Source: Porphyrobacter sp.
GTDB lineage: Bacteria > Pseudomonadota > Alphaproteobacteria > Sphingomonadales > Sphingomonadaceae
DNA: 64,000 bases
NCBI GenBank assembly: GCA_027531395.1
Contig: JAPZRO010000004.1
Span: forward strand, 124,001-188,000
Reading direction: 5' to 3'
This document shows positions 15,463 to 23,980 of this stretch, piece after piece. The notes below the pieces were generated by a model. It saw only the letters and a list, made by a program, of their open reading frames with translations. It searched no databases and had not been told where the DNA came from. Numbering within the stretch: position 1 is the stretch's first letter; the number at the start of each line of letters is the position of its first letter. Position numbers and translations under genes: made by a program.

Positions 15463-16461
15463 TTATTCCATCGTCACCACGAGCTTGCCCACCGCCTCGC
15501 GGTTTTCGAGCTTGGCGATGGCATCACCGGCGCGGGCGAGGGGGAAGGTTTCGCTGACCAGCGGGTCGATCTTGCCGGCCTTCATCAGGTCGAACAGTTC
15601 CTGCACCTGTGCGCGGAAGGCTTCCGGCTCGCGCATGGTGAAGGCCCCCCAGAACACGCCGCAGATGTCGCAGGACTTCAGCAGGGTGAGGTTCAAGGGC
15701 ATCTTGGCGATCCCGGCGGGGAAGCCGACCACGAGGAAGCGGCCCTCCCACGCGATGGCGCGCAGGGCGGGTTCGGAATACTGCCCGCCGACGATATCGT
15801 AGACGATGTTCGCGCCCTCGGGCCCGCAGGCCTTCTTGAAGGCATCGGCAAGCGCCTTGGAAGCGTCCTTGTCCATCGCTTCCTTGGGGTAGATCACCAC
15901 TTCGTCAGCCCCGGCCTTTCGGGCAACCTCGCCCTTGGCTTCCGAGGAAACGGCGGCGACCACGCGCGCGCCGAAAGCCTTGGCGAGTTCCACCGCCGAG
16001 AGGCCCACGCCGCCCGCCGCGCCCAGCACCAGCACGGTGTCACCCGGCTTGATGTGGCCGCGATCCTTGAGGCCGTGGATGGTGGTGCCGTAGGTCATCA
16101 GCAGGCTCGCTGCCTTTTCGTAAGACACGCCGTCCGGCACCGGGAACATCCGGTCCACCGGCACCACGACCTTCTCGGCAAGGCCGCCATTGCCGATCCC
16201 GGCCATCACGGTGTCACCCACCTTGTAGCCTTCCACGCCTTCGCCGATCGCCTCGATGATCCCGGCGATCTCGCCGCCCGGCGCATAGGGGCGCTGCGGC
16301 TTGAACTGGTAGAGGTCGCGGATCATCAGCGTGTCGGGATAGTTGATCGCGCAGGCCTTGACCGCGACCAGCACCTGGCCCTTGCCGGGGGTGGGGACTT
16401 CGACCTCGTCGAGCGTCAGGGTTTCCGGCCCGCCTGTGGCGTGGCTGCGAATGGCTTTCAT
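15463..16461 (-). CDS. NADPH:quinone oxidoreductase (zinc-independent MDR family)
   Basis: The 332-residue medium-chain reductase has the GroES-like N-terminal domain (NYPDTLMIRDLYQFKP, PYAPGGEIAGIIEAIGEGV) and a Rossmann domain with VLVLGAAGGVGLSAVELAKAFGARV. The structural and catalytic zinc ligands of alcohol dehydrogenases are absent, as expected for quinone oxidoreductases and related enoyl reductases. It catalyses one- or two-electron reduction of quinones or activated alkenes with NADPH. It precedes leuD in the same direction, 28 bases away, but has no evident functional link to it. Confidence 0.88.
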   Translation of the reverse strand: MKAIRSHATGGPETLTLDEVEVPTPGKGQVLVAVKACAINYPDTLMIRDLYQFKPQRPYAPGGEIAGIIEAIGEGVEGYKVGDTVMAGIGNGGLAEKVVVPVDRMFPVPDGVSYEKAASLLMTYGTTIHGLKDRGHIKPGDTVLVLGAAGGVGLSAVELAKAFGARVVAAVSSEAKGEVARKAGADEVVIYPKEAMDKDASKALADAFKKACGPEGANIVYDIVGGQYSEPALRAIAWEGRFLVVGFPAGIAKMPLNLTLLKSCDICGVFWGAFTMREPEAFRAQVQELFDLMKAGKIDPLVSETFPLARAGDAIAKLENREAVGKLVVTME

Positions 16462-16489
16462 GGCTAGTCCTCTCCCGTAAATCTGTGTG

Positions 16490-17089
16490 TCAGGCTGCGG
16501 TGCCGCGCATCAGCCACGGCTGGGCAGCGGTCCGGCTGGCTTCGAATGCGCCGATCGCCTCGCCCCGCGCCATCGTCAGCCCGACCTCGTCGAGCCCGTT
16601 GAGCAGGCAGTGCTTGCGGAACGGATCGATCTCGAAGGCGAAGCGGTCCTGATAGGGGGTGGTGACGGTCTGCGCTTCGAGATCGACGGTGATCTCGAGC
16701 CCCTCGCGCGCCACTTCCAGCAGACGGTCGACCGCTTCCTGCGGCAGCACCACGGGCAGGATGCCGTTCTTCACGGCGTTGCCCGAATGGATGTCGGAAA
16801 AGCTCGGTGCGATCACCACGCGGATGCCGAGGTCAAGCATCGCCCAGGCCGCATGCTCGCGGCTGGAACCGCAGCCGTAATTGTCGCCCGCAATCAGGAT
16901 CGGCGCGCCCTGGTAGGCGGGATCGTCGAAGACATTGCCCGGCTCTGCCCGCAGCACCTCGAACGCGCCCGCGCCAAGGCCCTCGCGACTGATAGTCTTG
17001 AGCCACTTGGCGGGGATGATGATGTCGGTGTCGACATTCTTGAGACCGAGCGGAATGGCGCGGCCTTCGACGCGGGTGAGCGGTTGCAT
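16490..17089 (-). CDS. leuD: 3-isopropylmalate dehydratase small subunit
   Basis: The 199-residue swivel-domain subunit of isopropylmalate isomerase (leucine biosynthesis) shows [17 protein letters not shown] at the N-terminus and the substrate-loop motif [17 protein letters not shown]. The C-terminus [13 protein letters not shown] is also typical. It pairs with LeuC to interconvert 2- and 3-isopropylmalate. It lies downstream of leuC in the same direction, separated only by a small ORF (17101-17277), and begins 11 bases after it. Confidence 0.96.
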   Translation of the reverse strand: MQPLTRVEGRAIPLGLKNVDTDIIIPAKWLKTISREGLGAGAFEVLRAEPGNVFDDPAYQGAPILIAGDNYGCGSSREHAAWAMLDLGIRVVIAPSFSDIHSGNAVKNGILPVVLPQEAVDRLLEVAREGLEITVDLEAQTVTTPYQDRFAFEIDPFRKHCLLNGLDEVGLTMARGEAIGAFEASRTAAQPWLMRGTAA

Positions 17090-17100
17090 GGCGGTTCCTG

Positions 17101-17277
17101 TCAGTCCGTCTGGGGCGGTTCGCCCGAAGGGATGGCGTCGGGCTTGGCCGGTTCCTCGGCCTTCTTCTTGCGCTTGCCGGCATAGAGCAGCGCAGCCGCG
17201 ATGGCCGCCGATCCGATGGCACCCGCTGCAGCAATCGCGGCGTTGCGGGCGGTGTTGTTCTTGGGCTTGTCGGTCAT
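17101..17277 (-). CDS. Small single-span membrane protein between leuC and leuD
   Basis: The 58-codon frame from ATG 17277 to TGA 17101 gives [19 protein letters not shown], an alanine-rich hydrophobic stretch ending ALLYAG, the basic anchor KRKKK and an acidic Pro-rich tail ([13 protein letters not shown]). This looks like one membrane span with a cytoplasmic positive flank. Spacing to leuC (45 bases) and leuD (11 bases) fits a three-gene operon. No function is recognised. The frame is short but has the codon use of its neighbours. Confidence 0.7.
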   Translation of the reverse strand: MTDKPKNNTARNAAIAAAGAIGSAAIAAALLYAGKRKKKAEEPAKPDAIPSGEPPQTD

Positions 17278-17322
17278 GGCTGTTTCATGCGCCTCGCGTG
17301 GGCCGGTTTCAAGGGGCTGGCG

Positions 17323-18753
17323 TCAAACCAGTTCGCGCACATCGGCGAGCCGACCGGTGACTGCGGCGGCAGCGGCCATCGCGGGGCTGACGAGGTGCGT
17401 GCGCGCCCCCGGCCCCTGCCGCCCGACGAAGTTGCGGTTGCTGGTCGAGGCGCAGCGTTCGCCCGCAGGCACCTTGTCGGGGTTCATGCCGAGGCAGGCC
17501 GAACAGCCCGGCTCGCGCCATTCGAACCCGGCGTCGATGAACACCTTGTCGAGCCCTTCTTCCTCGGCCTGCGCCTTCACCAGACCCGAACCCGGCACAA
17601 CGATCGCCCAGCGCACGTTATCCGCCTTGCAGCGGCCCTTGAGCACGGCGGCAGCAGCGCGAAGGTCTTCGATGCGGCTGTTGGTGCAGCTGCCGATAAA
17701 GACGTTCTCGATCGGCACTTCGGTCATCGGCGTACCGGGGACGAGGCCCATGTAGTCGAGGCTCTTCTGCGCGGCGACCCGCTTGCTCTCGTCGGCGAAG
17801 TCCTCGGGGTGCGGCACCAGCCCGCCAATCGGCACGACGTCCTCGGGCGAGGTGCCCCAGGTGACGCTGGGTTCGACATCGGCGGCGTTGATCGTGACCG
17901 ACTTGGCAAAGACCGCGCCTTCGTCCGAGTGCAGCGTGCGCCAGTAAGCGACCGCCGCGTCCCATTCCGTGCCCTGCGGCGCCATCGGGCGACCATTGAG
18001 ATAGGCGAAGGTCGTGTCGTCCGGCGCGATCAGGCCGGCGCGCGCGCCCGCCTCGATGCTCATGTTGCAGACGGTGAGGCGCTCCTCGATGGTCATGCGC
18101 TCGAACACGCGCCCGCGGTATTCGATCACGTAGCCCGATCCGCCCGCCGCGCCGATGCGGCCGATGATGTGCAGGATCAGGTCCTTGGCGCTCACGCCCG
18201 GGCCGAGATCGCCGTCCACGCGCACTTCCATCGGCTTCGACTGCTGGAGCAGCAGCGTCTGGGTGGCGAGCACGTGCTCGACCTCGCTCGTCCCGATGCC
18301 GAAGGCGAGCGCGCCGAGGCCGCCGTGGCACGCGGTGTGCGAATCCCCGCAGACGATGGTGGTGCCGGGGAGCGAGAAGCCCTGTTCGGGGCCGACCACA
18401 TGGACGATGCCCTGTTCCTTGGCGGTCGCGGGGATGTAGCGGATGCCGAAGGCCGGCGCATTGACTTCAAGCGCCGCGAGCTGCGCTGCGCTTTCGGGAT
18501 CGGCGATGGGGACGGGCGCACCTTTCGCATCCAGCCGCGCGGTGGTGGGCAGGTTGTGATCGGGCACGGCCAGCGTCAGCTCGGGCCGCCGCACCGGGCG
18601 TCCGGCGACCTTCAGCGCCTCGAAAGCCTGCGGGCTGGTGACCTCGTGGACGAGGTGGCGGTCGATATAGATCAGCGCCGTTCCGTCATCGCGCATCTCC
18701 ACGACATGCGCGTCCCAGATCTTCTCGTAGAGTGTGCGCGGGCGGCTCGCCAT
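17323..18753 (-). CDS. leuC: 3-isopropylmalate dehydratase large subunit
   Basis: The 476-residue aconitase-superfamily subunit carries the [4Fe-4S] ligands in [12 protein letters not shown] and [10 protein letters not shown]. Other family motifs are [47 protein letters not shown] and [21 protein letters not shown]. The length is normal for bacterial LeuC. It is first in the leuC-small ORF-leuD unit and divergent from a thioesterase gene across 136 bases that hold an FNR-like palindrome. Function in leucine synthesis is certain from motifs. Confidence 0.97.
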   Translation of the reverse strand: MASRPRTLYEKIWDAHVVEMRDDGTALIYIDRHLVHEVTSPQAFEALKVAGRPVRRPELTLAVPDHNLPTTARLDAKGAPVPIADPESAAQLAALEVNAPAFGIRYIPATAKEQGIVHVVGPEQGFSLPGTTIVCGDSHTACHGGLGALAFGIGTSEVEHVLATQTLLLQQSKPMEVRVDGDLGPGVSAKDLILHIIGRIGAAGGSGYVIEYRGRVFERMTIEERLTVCNMSIEAGARAGLIAPDDTTFAYLNGRPMAPQGTEWDAAVAYWRTLHSDEGAVFAKSVTINAADVEPSVTWGTSPEDVVPIGGLVPHPEDFADESKRVAAQKSLDYMGLVPGTPMTEVPIENVFIGSCTNSRIEDLRAAAAVLKGRCKADNVRWAIVVPGSGLVKAQAEEEGLDKVFIDAGFEWREPGCSACLGMNPDKVPAGERCASTSNRNFVGRQGPGARTHLVSPAMAAAAAVTGRLADVRELV

Positions 18754-18831
18754 CGGGTCTGTTTCCCTGTGTGCAAAGGGGGTGGGGGAGGGCGATTAGA
18801 CGCGCACCTCGGCTTTGCGCAAGATGTGTGC

Positions 18832-18845
18832 TTGATACGCGTCAA
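18832..18845. promoter_or_regulatory. FNR/FixK-like palindrome in leuC-thioesterase gap
   Basis: TTGATACGCGTCAA matches the FNR-type consensus TTGAT-N4-ATCAA at 9 of 10 specified positions. It lies 79 bases upstream of leuC and 45 bases upstream of the thioesterase start. A Crp/Fnr-family gene is encoded about 0.5 kb away. Which protein binds here is unknown. Confidence 0.4.
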
Positions 18846-18889
18846 ATTCGTCATGGATTTGCAAGCTTCCTCGGGTATAACTGACAAAT

Positions 18890-19306
18890 ATGTCAGCAAC
18901 CGAATCTCCCGCCGCGCCCTTTCTTCACCCGATCACGGTCGAACCGGCCGACATCGATTTCATGGGGCACGTCAACAATGCGCGCTATCTGAACTGGGTG
19001 CAGGAGGCGGTACTGGCGCATTGGCGCGGAATCGCGCCGGCCGAGGATGTGGCGTCCAAGGCGTGGGTCGCGCTCAAGCACGAGATCACCTATCGCAAGC
19101 CCGCCTTCCTCGATGATGCCGTGATCGCACAGACCGTGCTCGAACGCTTCAACGGCGCGCGCGCGTTCTACTCGACGCTGATCAAGCGCGGCGAGGAGGT
19201 GCTGGCCGAGGTGCAGTCCTCGTGGTGCTGCATCGACGCCGAAACCCTGCGTCCGGCGCGCATCGGCGAACACCTGCGCGAATTCTTCTTCCCCAAGGGG
19301 GAATAG
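18890..19306 (+). CDS. Acyl-CoA thioesterase (hot-dog fold, 4HBT-like)
   Basis: The 138-residue single hot-dog protein belongs to the 4-hydroxybenzoyl-CoA thioesterase / YbgC-like group. The signature VEPADIDFMGHVNNARYLNWVQEA holds the conserved Asp and the H-V-N-N-A-R-Y loop that lines the active site. It hydrolyses an acyl-CoA of unknown chain length. The start codon lies inside a small inverted repeat (CTGACA-AATA-TGTCAG at 18881-18896), which could act as an operator or fold over the start. It converges with the Crp/Fnr gene, six bases apart. Confidence 0.88.
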   Translation: MSATESPAAPFLHPITVEPADIDFMGHVNNARYLNWVQEAVLAHWRGIAPAEDVASKAWVALKHEITYRKPAFLDDAVIAQTVLERFNGARAFYSTLIKRGEEVLAEVQSSWCCIDAETLRPARIGEHLREFFFPKGE

Positions 19307-19312
19307 CGCCGG

Positions 19313-20074
19313 TCACACCTGCGAGGCAGCGAAGGCCTGCAGGCTGGCGAGATCATCCACCCGCAAGCGGTTGTAATGCTTGGTGATCCAGCCCGCGCGG
19401 GCGAAATCACCCAGCACCCGGTTGACCAGCGCGCGCGAGACATTGGCCATCTCGCCAAGCTCGGTCTGGGTGATGCGAAAGCCTTCGGGGTGATCGGGTT
19501 CGATCCCGTCCTCGATCCCGGTGACGCGCAGCAGCACAGCGGCAATGCGGTGCGGCACGGTCGGGATCAGCAGATCCGATATGATCCGCGTGCCGAGGAT
19601 GTTGCCCCCGTCGGCAATCGAAGAGATGCAGCGTGCGGCCTCGTTGTCCGACTGCAGCAGCGCCCGCAGCGGGGCAAGCGGGGCATAGGCAAGCTCGCTG
19701 TCTTCGAGCGCGCGCATGTTCTGCACCCGGTGACCCCGCCCGGTCAGCACCGGACCATGCCCGAACCAACTGCCCGCGCGCAGGATGTGGCCGAGGCGCG
19801 GGACATTGTAGGGGCCCGACCCCTCGATCCCGATCCCGCCCGAAATGATCCCGTAGATCCCGCCGGGTGGGCCGTTGACGCTGAACACCGGCGTTCCGCG
19901 CGGGACATGGACGGCCACCACCATGTCGAGCATCTGCTGGCGAAACCTCTCGGGCTGCTGCGACAGCCAGCCGCGCGCCCCCAGCCGCGCCGCGCACAGC
20001 GCGCGCCATTGCTCCGGCGCTCGCGGAATGTCCTCGGCCCGGCCATCAGGCGTCTGGTTCGAACGGGCCGACAT
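19313..20074 (-). CDS. Crp/Fnr-family transcriptional regulator
   Basis: The 253-residue protein has an N-terminal cyclic-nucleotide-binding-like beta barrel (VPRGTPVFSVNGPPGGIYGIISGGIGIEG) and a C-terminal helix-turn-helix (ITQTELGEMANVSRALVNRVLGDFARAGWI). No Cys cluster is seen, so it is not an oxygen-sensing FNR. ATG 20074 is preferred because GGGG lies nine bases upstream and because a longer start at 20098 would sit inside a 20-bp operator-like repeat (20097-20116). It is divergent from the Ntn-hydrolase gene. Self-control and control of that gene are inferred from two matching repeats in the gap. Confidence 0.88.
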   Translation of the reverse strand: MSARSNQTPDGRAEDIPRAPEQWRALCAARLGARGWLSQQPERFRQQMLDMVVAVHVPRGTPVFSVNGPPGGIYGIISGGIGIEGSGPYNVPRLGHILRAGSWFGHGPVLTGRGHRVQNMRALEDSELAYAPLAPLRALLQSDNEAARCISSIADGGNILGTRIISDLLIPTVPHRIAAVLLRVTGIEDGIEPDHPEGFRITQTELGEMANVSRALVNRVLGDFARAGWITKHYNRLRVDDLASLQAFAASQV

Positions 20075-20096
20075 CGCAGGCATCCCCTTTACCGAC

Positions 20097-20116
20097 ATTG
20101 TCTCGCGCAGCACAAT
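20097..20116. promoter_or_regulatory. Operator-like inverted repeat, site 1 (Crp/Fnr side)
   Basis: ATTGTC-N8-CACAAT is an inverted repeat with one mismatch, 23 bases upstream of the preferred regulator start. The half-sites are the same as those of site 2, 80 bases away. The 6-N8-6 layout fits a Crp/Fnr-family dimer. Confidence 0.55.
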
Positions 20117-20176
20117 CTCACCTCGCCCCTGCCAAGACAAGCGCTGTCGCGATCCCCTTTTTGAATCGGGTGGCCA

Positions 20177-20196
20177 ATTGTCTATGCGGCGACAAT
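20177..20196. promoter_or_regulatory. Operator-like inverted repeat, site 2 (hydrolase side)
   Basis: ATTGTC-N8-GACAAT is a perfect inverted repeat lying 127 bases upstream of the hydrolase start, in the divergent gap. It matches site 1 in both half-sites apart from one base. The pair suggests that one regulator controls both directions. Confidence 0.6.
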
Positions 20197-20322
20197 CTCC
20201 CGCTCCGGAAAAGCCTATGTCAGCCAGTGACGTATCGTCGGGGGGCGAGCGGTCGCAAGCTGCGCAAATCGGGCGCGGCGGCTCCTCCCTCACGAACCGG
20301 TCATGGTGAAAGGGAGACAGTC

Positions 20323-21372
20323 ATGATGAAACGCGCTGCACTTACCGCCTTGCTCGCCACCGCACTGGTGGCCCCGTCGATCGCCGATGCATGCAGCAGG
20401 GCGGTCTATTTCGGGCTCGAAGGCCAGACCGTCACCGGCCGCACGATGGACTGGTTCGAGGCCGATCTCGGCAGCAACATGTGGCTCGCCCCGCGCGGGC
20501 TCGAGCGCAACAGCAACACCGCCACCCCGGTGGTGTGGACCAGCAAGTATGGCAGCGTCGTGACCACGCTTTATGATGGTGCGACGGCCGACGGGATGAA
20601 CGAGAAGGGGCTCGTCGCCAATCTGCTCTATCTGCCCGAATCGGATTATCCGCCCGCCACGGCTGGCGACAACCGCCCGACGCTCGCGAATTCGGCCTGG
20701 GTGCAATATGTGCTCGACAACTATGCGACCGTCGCCGAGGCGGTCGCAGACCTCAGCCAGGAAAAGTTCCGCATGGTCGCGATCACCGCGCCGACCGGCG
20801 AACCAGGCACGGTGCACCTGTCGATCTCGGATGCGTCAGGGGATTCGGCGATCTTCGAATATATCAAGGGCAAGCTCGTCATTCACCACGGCCGGCAGTA
20901 TCAGGTGATGACCAACTCGCCGACCTTCGATCAGCAAATCGCGCTCAATACCTACTGGAAGACGATCGGCGGACAGACGATGCTGCCCGGCACCAACCGC
21001 GCCTCTGACCGCTTCGTGCGCGCTTCCTACTACATCAACGAGGCCAAGCAGTCGGCCGATCCGCGCACCGCGGTGGCCGCGGTGTTCAGCGTGATGCGCA
21101 ATGTCAGCGTGCCGATCGGGATCAAGATCCCCGGCCAGCCGAACATCGCCGATACCCTGTGGCTGACGGTCGCGGACCAGAAGAACAAGGTCTACTACTA
21201 TCAGGACACCAAGAGCCCGAGCGTGCTGTGGGTGGACATGGCGAAGCTCGATTTCAGCAGGGGGAGCGGCGTTCGCAAGCTCCAGCTCGCCGGCAATCCC
21301 GATGCGGGCGGCAACCAGACCGGCAATTTCAAGCCGGCGCAGCTGTTCAAGTTCATGATTCCGCACGGCTGA
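20323..21372 (+). CDS. Exported linear-amide C-N hydrolase (choloylglycine hydrolase / penicillin V acylase family)
   Basis: The 349-residue precursor begins with a signal peptide (MMKRAALTALLATALVAPSIADA), directly followed by Cys. In this N-terminal-nucleophile family that Cys becomes the catalytic residue after processing. Family motifs follow: CSRAVYFG, TVTGRTMDW, DGMNEKGLVANLLYLPESDY and SPTFDQQIALNTYW. Gram-negative members hydrolyse penicillin V, bile-salt amides or N-acyl-homoserine lactones; here the signal peptide places the enzyme in the periplasm. AGGGAGA at 20311-20317 supports ATG 20323. It is divergent from a Crp/Fnr gene with shared operator-like sites and is followed by a hairpin terminator. 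The substrate is unproven. Confidence 0.87.
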   Translation: MMKRAALTALLATALVAPSIADACSRAVYFGLEGQTVTGRTMDWFEADLGSNMWLAPRGLERNSNTATPVVWTSKYGSVVTTLYDGATADGMNEKGLVANLLYLPESDYPPATAGDNRPTLANSAWVQYVLDNYATVAEAVADLSQEKFRMVAITAPTGEPGTVHLSISDASGDSAIFEYIKGKLVIHHGRQYQVMTNSPTFDQQIALNTYWKTIGGQTMLPGTNRASDRFVRASYYINEAKQSADPRTAVAAVFSVMRNVSVPIGIKIPGQPNIADTLWLTVADQKNKVYYYQDTKSPSVLWVDMAKLDFSRGSGVRKLQLAGNPDAGGNQTGNFKPAQLFKFMIPHG

Positions 21373-21381
21373 TGCTGCGGA

Positions 21382-21416
21382 GCGGCGCGCCCTTGGGGGA
21401 GGGCGCGCCGCCATTT
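21382..21416 (+). terminator. Hairpin terminator after the Ntn-hydrolase gene
   Basis: A perfect 11-bp stem (GCGGCGCGCCC / GGGCGCGCCGC) with an 8-base loop lies nine bases after the stop codon. The T-tract is weak (CATTTG), so efficiency is uncertain. Confidence 0.6.
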
Positions 21417-21489
21417 GTGCAAACGCAATTGCCGTTTCGTCCGCGCACTTTATAGGCATCTGCATGACCGCCCTGCGCGTAACTCCGGC

Positions 21490-22278
21490 ATGAGCCATCC
21501 GCATTTCACCTTGCCCGGGCGCGATGTGCAGCGCGCCGTCGGCCTTGCGCTCGCCGTGGCGATCGCCGGAAGCTGGCTCGGCATCCATGCCTGGGGCATG
21601 TTCATTTTCGAACTGAGCTGGAGCAACTGGCCACTCGCGCTCGCCATGGCGATGGTGCAGTGCTGGCTTTCGGTCGGCGTGTTCATCGTCTGCCACGATG
21701 CGATGCATGGCTCGCTGGTGCCTGGCAAGCCGAAGCTCAATTCGGCAATCGGCGCGGTGCTGCTGGCGCTTTACGCCGGGTTCGCGTGGAAGCAGTTGCG
21801 CGATGCGCACTTCGCGCATCACAGGCTGGCGGGCCATGCCGGAGACCCGGACTTCGACGAACATAATCCGGCCGACTTCCGCCGCTGGTATGCGACTTTC
21901 TTCCGGCGCTATTTCGGCTGGCGCTCGATCCTGTTCGTGCACACCGTGGTCGGCATCTACTGGCTGGTTCTGGACATTCCGATGGCGCAGATCGTGCTGC
22001 TCTACGGCTTGCCGGCGCTCGGCTCGTCGCTCCAGTTGTTCTACTTCGGCACCTTCCGCCCGCATTGCCACCGCGAAGGCCAGCCCTTTGCTGACCGCCA
22101 CAATGCCCGCAGCAATGATTTCGGCACGCTCGCCAGCCTCGCCACCTGCTTCCATTTCGGCTATCATCTAGAGCATCACCACCGGCCCGACGTGCCGTGG
22201 TGGGGCCTGCCGGCGGCGAAACGGGCCGGGGTGGGCGACGTGGAAATGACAGAGTTGATCGCAAAGGCGCCCGCATGA
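21490..22278 (+). CDS. crtW: Beta-carotene ketolase CrtW
   Basis: The 262-residue integral-membrane di-iron oxygenase adds keto groups at C4/C4' of beta-ionone rings. Histidine motifs in order are HDAMHG, HFAHHR, FRPHCHREGQPFADRHN and FHFGYHLEHHHRP, the pattern of CrtW ketolases. Several hydrophobic spans separate them. ATG 21490 gives the normal N-terminus. The last four bases overlap the crtZ start (ATGA), so ketolase and hydroxylase are made together. Other carotenoid genes (crtE, crtB, crtI, crtY) are not in the window. Products such as astaxanthin or its derivatives are inferred from the pair. Confidence 0.93.
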   Translation: MSHPHFTLPGRDVQRAVGLALAVAIAGSWLGIHAWGMFIFELSWSNWPLALAMAMVQCWLSVGVFIVCHDAMHGSLVPGKPKLNSAIGAVLLALYAGFAWKQLRDAHFAHHRLAGHAGDPDFDEHNPADFRRWYATFFRRYFGWRSILFVHTVVGIYWLVLDIPMAQIVLLYGLPALGSSLQLFYFGTFRPHCHREGQPFADRHNARSNDFGTLASLATCFHFGYHLEHHHRPDVPWWGLPAAKRAGVGDVEMTELIAKAPA

Positions 22279-22811
22279 GCTGGCTCGAAATCTTCCTCAC
22301 CGTCATGTCCTCGCTGATCGGCATGGAGCTGTTCGCGTGGTACGCCCACAAGTACATCATGCATGGCTGGGGCTGGGGTTGGCACCGCGACCATCACGAG
22401 CCGCATGACAACACGCTGGAAAAGAATGACCTGTTCGCGGTGGTGTTCGGCACGATCAACGCCGCGATGTATATCTACGGCTCGCTCTACTGGGACTGGC
22501 TGTGGTGGTTCGCGGTCGGGATCACGCTCTATGGGGTGATCTACACGCTGGTGCATGATGGGCTGGTCCACCAGCGCTATTGGCGCTGGGTGCCGCGCAA
22601 GGGTTACGCCAAGCGGCTGGTGCAGGCGCACAAGCTCCACCACGCGACCATCGGCAAGGAGGGCGGGGTGAGCTTCGGCTTCGTCTTCGCCCGCGATCCG
22701 GCCAAGCTGAAGGCTGAGCTCAAGGCGCAGAAGGAAGCCGGCATCGCCGTGGTGCGGGATTCCGTCGGCGCGGCGGACGAGGGTTTCGAAGTGGTGGGCC
22801 GCAACCTCTAG
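22275..22811 (+). CDS. crtZ: Beta-carotene 3-hydroxylase CrtZ
   Basis: The 178-residue membrane di-iron hydroxylase acts on C3/C3' of carotenoid rings. The His boxes are HKYIMHG, HRDHHEPH, HDGLVHQRYW and HKLHHAT, spaced as in CrtZ proteins. It has about four hydrophobic segments. It starts within the end of crtW and converges with a glyoxalase-like gene, the two stops overlapping by four bases. With CrtW it would make hydroxylated ketocarotenoids such as adonixanthin or astaxanthin. Confidence 0.95.
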   Translation: MSWLEIFLTVMSSLIGMELFAWYAHKYIMHGWGWGWHRDHHEPHDNTLEKNDLFAVVFGTINAAMYIYGSLYWDWLWWFAVGITLYGVIYTLVHDGLVHQRYWRWVPRKGYAKRLVQAHKLHHATIGKEGGVSFGFVFARDPAKLKAELKAQKEAGIAVVRDSVGAADEGFEVVGRNL

Positions 22812-23185
22812 GGCGCTTGCGTGAGGCTCAAGTTGTTGCCTTCGGGATCGTGGAACCACGCAATCTTCGCACCCGATCCCGGATGGGTCCACACGCCCCG
22901 CGCGTCCTGCCCGTAACCATCATAGATCGCCATCTGCACGCCCTTGGCGGCAAGCGCATCGATCGCCGCCTCGATATCCGTGACCTGCCAGCCGAGCACG
23001 GTGTGCGGGCCGGGCTGATGATCCTCGATCCGGGTCAGGCGCAAGGTGGTTCCGGCCAGATCATAACTTACCGCAAAAGGATCCTCGCCGGTCTCCGTGA
23101 GGCCAAGCGTGTCGGTGTAGAAGCTGCGCGCGCGGGCCATGTCGGCGGCGAGCACGAAGCAGACGGGCGGTGATGTTCCCAGCAT
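22808..23185 (-). CDS. VOC (glyoxalase/bleomycin-resistance) domain protein
   Basis: The 125-residue protein is a single vicinal-oxygen-chelate unit made of two beta-alpha-beta-beta-beta modules: [23 protein letters not shown] in the first and [21 protein letters not shown] with [12 protein letters not shown] in the second. It could be a small dioxygenase, lyase or binding protein. ATG 23185 has GGGAGG eight bases upstream. Its stop overlaps the crtZ stop tail to tail. No operon partner is evident. Confidence 0.85.
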   Translation of the reverse strand: MLGTSPPVCFVLAADMARARSFYTDTLGLTETGEDPFAVSYDLAGTTLRLTRIEDHQPGPHTVLGWQVTDIEAAIDALAAKGVQMAIYDGYGQDARGVWTHPGSGAKIAWFHDPEGNNLSLTQAP

Positions 23186-23309
23186 GACGGCGTCCCTCCC
23201 CAAAGGGCGCGACTCGCTCAGCCGAATGCGCCCCCGCGAAAGACTACGCGTGTCGGCTGGCAGCGCCAAATGCGCGGCGGGGGATGGCGACGATGAGGGG
23301 GGAAACCAC

Positions 23310-23386
23310 TGGTCGGGACGAGAGGATTCGAACCTCCGACCCCCACACCCCCAGTGTGATGCGCTACCAGGCTGCGCTACGTCCCG
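23310..23386 (-). tRNA. tRNA-Pro (anticodon GGG)
   Basis: On the minus strand CGGGACG pairs with CGTCCCG, with discriminator A and an encoded CCA. The anticodon loop CTGGGGG gives GGG and the T-arm is GGAGG-TTCGAAT-CCTCT. The 77-nt cloverleaf is complete. It reads CCC codons. Confidence 0.95.
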
Positions 23387-23583
23387 ACACCAGTGGAGCG
23401 GCGCCTATAGGGGCGGCGTGGGAAGCTGGCAAGCGGGTTTGGGCCGCGAAAGGGTGTTGCATGTGTGCACCGCCTTCAGGCCCATGATTGCCGCCCGCTT
23501 GCATTGCTGCTAGGCGCGCCCACTTGGACGGCAGGGGCCTTGCTCCTGCATATCAATCACGGGATCTGACGGGCTTTACACGC

Positions 23584-23910
23584 ATGACAATCGACCTTCT
23601 TGCCGCCGCAGCCGGTGCTGCCGAAGCGCCGCCGGCCTGGATCAGTTTCCTGCCGATCATCGGCATGATCGCGATCTTCTGGATCCTCATCATCCGTCCG
23701 CAGATGAAGCGGCAGAAGGAGCACCAGGCCAAGGTCGCAGGCATGAAGAAGGGCGATCAGGTCGTCACCGCGGGCGGGCTCGTGGGCAAGGTCATCAAGG
23801 TCGACGATACCTATGTCGAGCTGGAGCTGGGCACCAATGTCCGCGTGAAGGCGATCAAGGCCACCATCGGCGACATCATTCCTCCGGGCGGCACGCCCGC
23901 CAACGATTAA
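23584..23910 (+). CDS. yajC: Sec translocase accessory subunit YajC
   Basis: The 108-residue protein has one N-terminal transmembrane segment (WISFLPIIGMIAIFWILIIRPQMKRQKEHQ, read in part) followed by the conserved KKGDQVVTAGGLVGKVIKVDD cytoplasmic beta domain. It associates with SecDF at the Sec translocon. It lies 70 bases upstream of secD, the usual yajC-secD-secF order. Confidence 0.95.
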   Translation: MTIDLLAAAAGAAEAPPAWISFLPIIGMIAIFWILIIRPQMKRQKEHQAKVAGMKKGDQVVTAGGLVGKVIKVDDTYVELELGTNVRVKAIKATIGDIIPPGGTPAND

Positions 23911-23980
23911 TGGCCAACGACTGATCCGGCTGCCCGAGGGCCAGCCGCCGCATCCATTTTCGCGCGAGACCTGAGACGCA

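Noticed and set aside
20075..20098. Longer start for the Crp/Fnr gene at 20098
   Set aside because: It would place the start codon inside the operator-like repeat and has no well-spaced ribosome site; 20074 has GGGG nine bases upstream.
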